Source: JAFGJQ01 sp964495075
GTDB taxonomy: Bacteria; Planctomycetota; Phycisphaerae; UBA1845
Direction of reading: 5' to 3'
DNA: 64,000 nt
Assembly: GCA_964495075.1 (NCBI GenBank)
Contig: CAZBUJ010000005.1
Span: forward strand, 76,550 to 140,549
The notes beneath the pieces were generated by a model that saw only the letters and a list, made by a program, of their open reading frames with translations, was not told the DNA's origin and did not search any database. Position numbers and translations under genes: made by a program. Each line of letters opens with the position of its first letter. The stretch's first letter is position 1. Below are positions 7,051 to 13,738 of the stretch, in pieces.

Positions 7051-7625
7051 TGGAGGCGGTTGGCATCATCGAGTTGACGAGCGTGGGAATCGGCTACGTC
7101 GTGCAGGACGCGATGCTGAAGGCCGCCGATATCCGGATCCTGCTCGCCCGGACCATCTGCTCGGGCAAGTACATCATTGCGGTGACGGGGAGGGTGGCGG
7201 AGGTGTCGACCGCGGTGGAGGACGGGCTGTCGGCCGCCCCCGACGGCGTGATCGACCACTGCGTGATCCCGCAGGTGCATCCCGCCGTGTTCAAGAGTCT
7301 CGGGCAGGCGGTGGAGTTGCACGTGCCGATGTCCGGCACCGACAAGGAACGCGTTCCCGGGGCGTTGGGCGTGGTGGAGACCTATTCGGGCGTCAGCGTG
7401 CTCGAGGCGGCCGACGCCGCGGCGAAGGCCGCCAACGTGACGCTTGCCCGCATCCATCTGGCCATGGCGCTGGGCGGCAAGGGGTACATGCTGATGGCGG
7501 GTTCGGTGTCCGACGTGCAGGCGGCGGTCGGTGCGGCGGCGGAGGTCGTGCGTCGGAAGGGTCTGCTTGTTTCGGCGGTGGCGATCAGCGGACCATCTCG
7601 CGAGTTGTTCGCCGAGTACATCTGA
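7047..7625 (+). CDS. pduT: BMC-T tandem-domain shell protein, PduT-like with iron-sulfur cysteine
   Basis: The 192-residue protein contains two BMC domains in tandem (about residues 4-90 and 100-190) and would form trimers in the shell facet. In the first domain, RTICSGKY places a cysteine at residue 38. The same position in PduT (TICPGKY, Cys38) binds a 4Fe-4S cluster at the trimer centre. The second domain begins ALGVVETYSGVSVLEAADAA. It overlaps pduS by an ATGA junction, and PduS and PduT are known partners, so an electron conduit through the shell is likely. It is the last gene of the operon in this window and is followed by an inverted-repeat element. Confidence 0.92.
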   Translation: MMEAVGIIELTSVGIGYVVQDAMLKAADIRILLARTICSGKYIIAVTGRVAEVSTAVEDGLSAAPDGVIDHCVIPQVHPAVFKSLGQAVELHVPMSGTDKERVPGALGVVETYSGVSVLEAADAAAKAANVTLARIHLAMALGGKGYMLMAGSVSDVQAAVGAAAEVVRRKGLLVSAVAISGPSRELFAEYI

Positions 7626-7660
7626 ATCGCGACGTACGAACTACCACGTGCAGACTATCC

Positions 7661-7832
7661 ATCACAAACGAGGCGTCGTTTGGTTACGTCAGCCGGCGTA
7701 GCGGGTGGCCGGTTCGGGCGACGCGCAGTCCGCCGTCATCCGCAGCCTGCACCGCCGGAACCCGATACACGCTCCGTCATCCCAATGGTCGCCCAGAGGC
7801 GATGCCTCGTTGGGGATTTGTAGTTTGGTGAT
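7661..7832. repeat. Inverted-repeat element, copy B, between convergent genes
   Basis: The left end ATCACAAACGAGGCGTCG (7661-7678) is mirrored on the right by CGATGCCTCGTT (7800-7811) and GTTTGGTGAT (7823-7832), with about 120 bases between. The core words (ACGAGGC and GCCTCGT, flanked by CGATG) match those of the copy at 2978-3160. It fills most of the gap between the 3' ends of pduT and the glycosidase on the other strand, so it may act as a two-way terminator as well as being a dispersed repeat. Confidence 0.6.
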
Positions 7833-7842
7833 CGGCGATTCG

Positions 7843-9549
7843 TCAGCCCGGTCCTTGGAACGCGCCGGCGAACGCCGCGTAGTCGGTGCCGTCCACATCC
7901 CCGTCGGCGTCGAAGTGGGCGTGAAAGCAGTCCGGGTAACGCTGGTCGACGTCCTCGCCCGCGAAGCAGGCTTGAAACCGGGCGGCGTCGGACAGGTCGA
8001 CATCCCCATCGTCGTCGAAATCGCCGAGGGCGGCCTCGTACACCTCGAACTCCGGAATGCGCGTGTAGTTGTCGATGCCCGGGTCGGTGACGAAGAGACA
8101 CACGTGCTGCACGAATCGTGGCACGTAGTAGCGTCGGGCGGTGCTGTCCAGGTGCTCCACGTTGAAGACCAGGCTGTCGATCTCCCACGGCCCGGCGGCG
8201 CCGTCGGCCGTCTGGAGTTGGAAGGCCTCGGTGTTGTAGTACTCGGGCTCGCCGCCCGCCCCGGCGTGTCGGACCACCATGCCACTGAGCGGTCGCACGC
8301 GGCCCAGATCGAGTTGCAGCCAGTGGGGTGGCGACGAACCGTCACTGACCCATTTGCTCCCGGCGTCAATGACCCCGTCGATGGCTTTTTCGCCGGTCCA
8401 GTCGGGGCCGAAGTCGGAGTCGGTGGTGGCGCCGATCGCCCCGAGGGCGATGTTCGCGCCGGGCGGCTCGCCTTCGTACATGCGTGGGGGGGCCGTCTCG
8501 CCGGGCGTCCCGCTGGGATAGTCGAGGGTGCACGCGTACTGGAACGCGTCCCACAGATCGTTGTCCGGCCCCGGCGGCCCGTAGTCGCGCAGGTTGAGGA
8601 TCGAGTAATACTCCCAGCCGGGCATGTCGTCGTAAATGAACCAGCAGGCACTGCTGACGGGGTGGGTGCCCGGCGTTTCGTTCCACACGTGGAGGTCGGT
8701 GAAAGCGCCGTGCAGGAACTGCGCACTTTGCGCCTCCATCGCTTCCGTGATGGGTTCCACGCGACGGTTCCACTCGGTCATGTGGACCGGCTTTCCGGTG
8801 TAGCCTTTCTCGTCGATCAGGGCGAGTTGGCTGACGTAGCCCGACTGAAGGTCCGCCCGGGCCGCCGTGGCGTCGTACCACGGCGCGGCGTAAGCGTGGA
8901 TGGCGAACCCGTCCACCTCGTCCGGCGTGAGCCGGTCGCACATCTGGCCGAGGTACTCGTTGCCGTCGGTGTGCCGCACGCCGGGGATGACCGCTCCCGG
9001 CGACACGGGCCCGACGAGGACGATCTGTTCGCCGAGCGGGCTGTCGACGGATTTGATGGCCGCCCGGATCTGGCGGTACATGTCGACGTACGTTTCGGCC
9101 GTCAATTCGCTGCCGCCCCATTCGGCCAGAATGTTCATCTCGTTGCCGATCTGCCACACGTGACAGACGTCGGACAGGGCGGTGGCGGCGGCCTGCACGT
9201 CGACGAGATACTGGTCGCGATGTTCGGGGAAGGGGACGGTCTCGCCCCAGTTGCGTTCGATCCGCACGATGAGGGTGTGGCCGCGGTCGACCATGGCCGA
9301 GAACCGGTTGTCGCGCTGCCACTCGGCCCCCCACCAGACGTCGCTGTCGGTCTGCACGATCTCGAGCGACCAGATGCCTTTGCCGCCGGTCATGGACTCC
9401 ACGATGCTCCCGGCGGCGTCGCCGTAGAAATGGATCCCGTAGAGCCAGGGGGAGTCGTCGGCGTGGGCGGGGGCGGTGATGGCCAGGCCGCCCGCCACGA
9501 GGGCGAGATACATAACCCGTTTAACTGTTCCCCGCGTTGAGGAATGCAT
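7843..9549 (-). CDS. Secreted clan GH-A-like glycosidase with discoidin-like and dockerin-like modules
   Basis: The 568-residue protein starts at the ATG at 9549, preceded on its strand by GGAGGG. It has a signal peptide (basic RGTVKR, hydrophobic stretch, cut near HADD). A TIM-barrel glycosidase domain follows: the WQIGNEMN segment (about residue 137) carries the likely acid/base glutamate and HMTEWNRR (about residue 259) the likely nucleophile, as in clan GH-A enzymes. After about residue 390 comes a discoidin-like carbohydrate-binding domain (GEKAIDGVIDAGSKWVSD, WLQLDLGRVRPLSGM). The end is a dockerin-like pair, GDFDDDGDVDLSDAARFQ and HFDADGDVDGTDYAAF. The target glycan is unknown and the GH family cannot be fixed without a search. 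It is transcribed toward the BMC operon. Confidence 0.75.
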   Translation of the reverse strand: MHSSTRGTVKRVMYLALVAGGLAITAPAHADDSPWLYGIHFYGDAAGSIVESMTGGKGIWSLEIVQTDSDVWWGAEWQRDNRFSAMVDRGHTLIVRIERNWGETVPFPEHRDQYLVDVQAAATALSDVCHVWQIGNEMNILAEWGGSELTAETYVDMYRQIRAAIKSVDSPLGEQIVLVGPVSPGAVIPGVRHTDGNEYLGQMCDRLTPDEVDGFAIHAYAAPWYDATAARADLQSGYVSQLALIDEKGYTGKPVHMTEWNRRVEPITEAMEAQSAQFLHGAFTDLHVWNETPGTHPVSSACWFIYDDMPGWEYYSILNLRDYGPPGPDNDLWDAFQYACTLDYPSGTPGETAPPRMYEGEPPGANIALGAIGATTDSDFGPDWTGEKAIDGVIDAGSKWVSDGSSPPHWLQLDLGRVRPLSGMVVRHAGAGGEPEYYNTEAFQLQTADGAAGPWEIDSLVFNVEHLDSTARRYYVPRFVQHVCLFVTDPGIDNYTRIPEFEVYEAALGDFDDDGDVDLSDAARFQACFAGEDVDQRYPDCFHAHFDADGDVDGTDYAAFAGAFQGPG

Positions 9550-9691
9550 GGCGTGGTACCCTCCGTTGCGGTGCGCGTCCCCGGCTTGCGGGATTGGCCG
9601 AAGCGAAAGAGCCGGGCTGCCCGCTCGGGGCTGCCCGGCCCGGTCTATGTTCATCCCCCTTGTCGTTCCCGTCAGCGGCGCGGACCGCGGA

Positions 9692-10750
9692 CTACATGCC
9701 GGGGCCATCGAGAATCGCTTCGAAGTCCGGGTAGTCGGCCAGGTCGACGGAGCTGTCCTCGTTGAAGTCGAAGCGGTAGCACCCGTTCTGGGTGGCGTCG
9801 CCTTCGAAGCAGAACTGGAAGGCCGCGAAATCGGCGAGGTCGCGATCGCCGTCGTAGTCGATGTCGCCCCACGGGGTGGGAGCAGCCGGGTCGCCCGGTG
9901 CGAATACGTCGACCTCCTTGATGATGGGCGCCTCGAACGCACGGCGTACGCCGTCCACATCGAGCTCCTCGTCAAAGTCGGCACAGGTGGTGATCCAGTC
10001 TTCGCCCTCGTTGAAACTGCCGTTCCATTCGTCCTGGAATCGGCCGGGGGCGCCCAGCGGGGCGTTGCCGACGCAGTAGAAGACGAACCGCAACTGCGTG
10101 GCCGCTTCGACCAGGGTATCGCTGTTGAACTCGCGGAGTTCGGTGACGCTCGCCCGATCGTCCAGGAAGTTGATCGTCAGGAACGGCACCGACTTGACTT
10201 CTTCGGCCACCAGGAAGTACGTCACCCCGCCGTCCTGCGACGCCCACAGGTCGTAGTGGTGGTAGACGCGGGCATTGCCGGGGGCCGCGGGATCTTCGTT
10301 CGCCGAGAAGACGCGGACCGTTCCGATGTCCTGGGGCGACCCGAGGTCGTAGCGGGCCACGAGGGCCGCCTTGGCGTAGTCGCGGAGCACGGCGTCGGTC
10401 AGTCCGCCTTCAATGCCGTCGGTGAGGTCGGCCATGTCGCCTGAGCAGCAGGGATGGAAGCCCTGGTCGTACTCTCCGGGCCGAAGGGCCATGCAGCCAC
10501 CTGCCCAGTAGGCCAGGTGCCACGCGTAGACGTCGTGCTCCTCGTCGATATAGTCCAGGAACAGTTCATGGGCTTCGCGGCCTTCGTCGGTTCCGACGTT
10601 TTCATGCAGGAGGTCGAGGTCGCTGACGTCTTTGCTCAGGCCGCTCAGCGTGGTTGACAGTTCCGAGAGGACGATCGGTTCTGCCTGGGCCGCGGGTCCT
10701 GTCACCGCGATCAGCACTCCCAGCAGCCCGGCGATTACTTTTGCGTTCAT
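9692..10750 (-). CDS. Secreted protein with shared DLTDG/RYDL/KEIDVF domain and dockerin-like end
   Basis: The 352-residue product starts at ATG 10750 behind GAGGAGA. It has a clear signal peptide (MNAKVIAGLLGVLIAVTGPAAQA). The body carries a domain also seen in the proteins at 12838-13596 and 16613-18838. Its landmarks are MADLTDGIEGGLTDAVL, VARYDLGSPQDIGTVRVFSAN, a YHHYDLW segment, LRFVFYCVGN and AFEAPIIKEVDVFAPG. The end holds dockerin-like repeats (IDYDGDRDLADFAAFQFC and FNEDSSVDLADYPDF), as in many planctomycete exported proteins. Two cysteines in HPCCSGD and one in TCADFD are extra to the other copies. The domain is of unknown function; its pattern is reminiscent of discoidin-like binding modules, which is only inference. 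Confidence 0.7.
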   Translation of the reverse strand: MNAKVIAGLLGVLIAVTGPAAQAEPIVLSELSTTLSGLSKDVSDLDLLHENVGTDEGREAHELFLDYIDEEHDVYAWHLAYWAGGCMALRPGEYDQGFHPCCSGDMADLTDGIEGGLTDAVLRDYAKAALVARYDLGSPQDIGTVRVFSANEDPAAPGNARVYHHYDLWASQDGGVTYFLVAEEVKSVPFLTINFLDDRASVTELREFNSDTLVEAATQLRFVFYCVGNAPLGAPGRFQDEWNGSFNEGEDWITTCADFDEELDVDGVRRAFEAPIIKEVDVFAPGDPAAPTPWGDIDYDGDRDLADFAAFQFCFEGDATQNGCYRFDFNEDSSVDLADYPDFEAILDGPGM

Positions 10751-10819
10751 GTGTTCTTTCTCCTCAACATCCGATCTGACGTGAGTGTGAGCCCCCACTC
10801 TCGATCCAACCAGTTTTTC

Positions 10820-11749
10820 TTACCACCAGGTCAAATCCCCACCGCGATACAGCGTGGCCGCGCGGGCCGCGTTGGAGTAGCCGCTACTGCCGATTCCGGC
10901 CCGGAGCAACTCACGGAAGTGCGCGGGTCCCTTCCATTCGACGTGTGCATCGCCGAACAATTCGTTGGCCCCCGTGAGATTCGGTGGACGGAATTGGGAG
11001 GAGGTGCCTCCAAACGGCGCGCCCCAGCCGGCGCCGTGATTGATGCGCCACTGCCGCGGGGTGCCGCCGTTCCAGAGCATGACCACGTCCGCCATCAGCA
11101 CGCGGGTGCTGTCGGGCTCGTACTTGCAGTACGACGCGCGTTTCTTCCGGACCCAGTTCTTGTCGTCCTCGCTCAACGTGGGGGGCAGCGGCAGGGTTTC
11201 CTCTCTTTTGGCAGGGTTGTTGGCGTAATCCTGTAGCGCGGCGAAGTACGAGTACCCGATATGGATGTACGCGTCCTCGGTCGGCATCGGGCTGGAATCC
11301 TCCGGGTCGGCCGGGGTTCCGTCGGGCCAGCGGCCGGACAGCCGGTTCACCGCCCAGATTTCCGACTCCTTGATGAACGGGCAGTAGAACACGGGATGAG
11401 CTCGCGTGCGGGCATCGCCTTCTTCGTTCAGCCGCATCCCGCCTATGTTTTCCGCGATCACCTTGTGCACGGAGTAGCCCCAGAAACCGGGCGCTTCGCG
11501 ATCTTCGGCCCGGGTGGCGTCGCCGAGCGAGTCCTGGTGCGGGAACCGCAAGTACGTCAAGTTGTACGACATCAGTGACACACCGATGTCATGCAACTGC
11601 GCGGCACACTTGGTGTTCTTGGCTTGGATTCGGGCTTTCTTGAGGGAGGGCAGCAGGATCGAGATGAGCAGTGCGATGATCGATACGACGACCAGTAGCT
11701 CGATCAGCGTGAAGCCCCTGTTTGTCCCTCCGATTTGCGTGCGTCTCAT
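10820..11749 (-). CDS. Type II secretion pseudopilin-like protein (prepilin N terminus)
   Basis: The 309-residue protein has the type IV prepilin leader and N-methylation signal RGFTLIELLVVVSIIALLIS at about residues 11-30, with the conserved glutamate five residues after the cleaved glycine. The rest contains a short H-x-x-G insert near the end (LFGDAHVEWKGPAHF), matching the H-x-D-G-H-V-x-x type C termini of planctomycete prepilin-like proteins. Such proteins are abundant in Phycisphaerae and related groups and sit in the inner membrane or pseudopilus. The ATG at 11749 is chosen because it lies ten residues before the leader; an ATG seven codons earlier also exists. No other secretion gene is nearby. 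Confidence 0.85.
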   Translation of the reverse strand: MRRTQIGGTNRGFTLIELLVVVSIIALLISILLPSLKKARIQAKNTKCAAQLHDIGVSLMSYNLTYLRFPHQDSLGDATRAEDREAPGFWGYSVHKVIAENIGGMRLNEEGDARTRAHPVFYCPFIKESEIWAVNRLSGRWPDGTPADPEDSSPMPTEDAYIHIGYSYFAALQDYANNPAKREETLPLPPTLSEDDKNWVRKKRASYCKYEPDSTRVLMADVVMLWNGGTPRQWRINHGAGWGAPFGGTSSQFRPPNLTGANELFGDAHVEWKGPAHFRELLRAGIGSSGYSNAARAATLYRGGDLTWW

Positions 11750-12763
11750 CGTCCTGCAACCTCTCGTCACGAACGGGTCTGACTCGTTTCCGCTGCGCGT
11801 GTACCTCTCCCGTCAATTTTATCCGAATCGCACTGCCAAGGCTAGCGAATTCGTGCGCACGGCCTTGTGTCGGGCCTCGGCACTGCCCTCGCTTCGGTGA
11901 TTTCTCTCTCATCGGCCGTCTACGGGCCGCAGCGACGATGGCGCTCGTACGCCGGACGGCGCACTTCCGAGAGCGCGTTTGTCGACAACACTGCGAAACG
12001 TCCAGCAGGGCGGGCATCGAGCCGGTGGAACCGTTGCGCATCGCGGCGCGATCGCGCGGTGCGTGAGAGGTTTGCGGCAGGCCCGGTCGGGTGCGGCGCG
12101 GGTTCCATCGGCGGCACCGCCGCCGGCGACGGAGTGGTGATCTGTGGCGCGGAGAGGCAGTCCGGGCACTGCGCCCTTCGCGTGTGGCGCGGCGCGGCGA
12201 CAGTACTACTGGCCGATTGGTAAGTTCCTATCGTGGGTGTCCGTCGGCGGCGGATCAGGCCGCCGATGCGCGTCCGCCGCCTGCCCCGCTCAACTCGAGC
12301 GAGGACGGCATATTATCGCGCCTGGCGGCAAGCGTTTCGCGCTGTCACTGAAATGCGATTCAACCTTGACTTACAGTTGCCGCCGAGGTCGGGACGCGGG
12401 GGGCGCCGAGGGGCGTGGGCTGGTAGATATCGGTCACACTCGCAGGGTTCGCCGGGGTGGCGACGCGGCGCGGACGCGCGGCGCCGCTTGCCGCCGCCCG
12501 GCCCACACGCGTCAGTGCCACCGGGTTGCATCATGCGACCTTTGCTTCACGTTCCGTGACGAAGCCGTCAGCGTGGAAGCGGCTCGAGACGCTGGTGCCG
12601 AGTCCTCGGAAGGCATGGATCTGTTGAATCGATCGCCACGTTCCGGTAAAATGAAATGGTCATTAGGGGGAAAGGACTCATCTGGTCTGGCAAGGCTCTC
12701 ATACGATATCGCTCTAAAATCCGGCCGGTGAATCGCCCCCTTTTCGGTCAGGAGGAGGAGTGC
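11750..12763. other. Long gene-free region between divergent genes
   Basis: About one kilobase separates the pseudopilin gene from the small leader frame at 12764. No reading frame here has a convincing start, Shine-Dalgarno sequence or family motif on either strand. It is GC-rich, with one AT-richer patch near 12600-12730 that contains a promoter-like pair of hexamers. Bases 12060-12180 are full of CG-rich repeats of no clear form. Confidence 0.5.
12624..12652 (+). promoter_or_regulatory. Putative sigma-70 promoter for the leader frame and PEP-CTERM gene
   Basis: TTGAAT (12624-12629) and TAAAAT (12647-12652) are separated by exactly 17 bases, near the sigma-70 consensus. They lie about 110 bases before the small leader frame in otherwise GC-rich DNA. 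No experimental start site can be inferred. Confidence 0.5.
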
Positions 12764-12841
12764 ATGCGCAAAGGAAATGGCACCCCTTTGCAGGCTCTCA
12801 TGGTCCGCTGCGGATTCAAAGTTGGAGGACAGGAACAATGA
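12764..12841 (+). CDS. Small 25-residue frame translationally coupled to the PEP-CTERM gene
   Basis: The frame encodes 25 residues beginning MRKGNGTPLQALMVRCGFK. A very strong ribosome binding site, GGAGGAGGAG (12751-12760), precedes its ATG. Its TGA overlaps the ATG of the next gene in an ATGA junction (12838-12841). This looks like a leader peptide that sets the rate of translation of the secreted protein gene, or a tiny gene of its own. I recognise no family. The composition is basic and not membrane-like. An alternative view is that the AGGAGG is used only by chance. Confidence 0.5.
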   Translation: MRKGNGTPLQALMVRCGFKVGGQEQ

Positions 12842-13596
12842 GGAAAACGTTTGGAGTGTTGGCCGTGCTGGTGATGGCCTCGACGGTGATGGCGGGATCG
12901 ACGTCGACCTACTACACCGCCGATACGATGGAAGGACTGCCCGACGCGATCTCGGGCAGCGACCTCATCCAGGGTATGTTCGGGACGGTCGAGGCCGGTG
13001 GGTTCCACGGGGCCACGCCGCCGCCGGGCGAAGAGGACCTGACGGACGGCCTGGTGGGCACCGGAGTGGAGGCCGTTCTGGCCGACTTCTCGTTCCCGTC
13101 ACTGCAGATTCGGTACGACCTGGCTGAGCCGATCGACATCTGGCAGATCCGCGTGTTTGCCGCCAACATCTCGTCCCCGAACAGCCGCCCGGGTCAGACC
13201 TATCAGGTCGAGTACTCGCTGGCCGGCGACGATACCTACACGCGGCTCCCGATCGCCAGCTCTCAGTCGCCCACCGAGGACCTGGTTCAGACCGGGACGT
13301 TCGACGGCGACGGCTTTGGCAGCGACTTCCTGTTCACCACCGAAACGGTGGTGCTCGATGACGGTGGCGGCCTGCTGCTCGAAGATGTCGACTCGCTCCG
13401 CTTCGTCTTTTACTGCGTCGGCAACACCGCGGGGGGCTACTACGATCCGTACGACGAGGGAGACCCCCGTGACATGGACGGGCTCGCCGCCGCGTTCGAG
13501 GCGAGCATCGTCAAGGAAATCGACGTGATCATTCCTGAGCCGGCTACGTTCGGCCTGCTGATCATCGGTGGCCTGGCTCTCGTGCGCCGTCGCTAG
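12838..13596 (+). CDS. PEP-CTERM-anchored secreted protein with the shared DLTDG/RYDL/KEIDV domain
   Basis: The 252-residue protein has a signal peptide (RKTFGVLAVLVMASTVMAG) and a C-terminal sorting tag PEPATFGLLIIGGLALVRRR, the PEP-CTERM form processed by exosortase. Between them it is almost entirely one copy of the domain shared with 9692-10750 and 16613-18838. The order is TADTMEGLPDAISGSDLIQG, GTVEAGGFHGA, EDLTDGLVGTGVEAVLADF, IRYDLAEPIDIWQIRVFAAN, DSLRFVFYCVGN and EASIVKEIDVI. ATG 12838 has GGAGGACAGGAAC upstream. It is followed by a strong terminator. Function is unknown; surface exposure is inferred from the tag. Confidence 0.8.
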   Translation: MRKTFGVLAVLVMASTVMAGSTSTYYTADTMEGLPDAISGSDLIQGMFGTVEAGGFHGATPPPGEEDLTDGLVGTGVEAVLADFSFPSLQIRYDLAEPIDIWQIRVFAANISSPNSRPGQTYQVEYSLAGDDTYTRLPIASSQSPTEDLVQTGTFDGDGFGSDFLFTTETVVLDDGGGLLLEDVDSLRFVFYCVGNTAGGYYDPYDEGDPRDMDGLAAAFEASIVKEIDVIIPEPATFGLLIIGGLALVRRR

Positions 13597-13644
13597 GGGA
13601 ACGTCTGTAACGGGTGATAGCACCACCCGGTATCGATCCAACCG

Positions 13645-13681
13645 ACCGTGAGGCGAGTTGTTCGCCTCACGGTTTCCTTTT
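13645..13681 (+). terminator. Rho-independent terminator after the PEP-CTERM gene
   Basis: A perfect 12-base stem (ACCGTGAGGCGA with TCGCCTCACGGT) encloses the loop GTTGT and is followed by TTTCCTTTT. It lies 48 bases after the stop codon at 13596 and separates this gene from the glycosidase that follows. Confidence 0.9.
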
Positions 13682-13738
13682 ATGCTCACGCCTCCCGTGG
13701 ATGCGAGTCCCACTGATCCCCTTCCGGTTGGAGTAACG

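Noticed and set aside
7705..9540. 611-codon plus-strand frame opposite the glycosidase
   Set aside because: Val/Gly/Arg-rich, no signal peptide, while the minus strand encodes a complete secreted protein with catalytic motifs.
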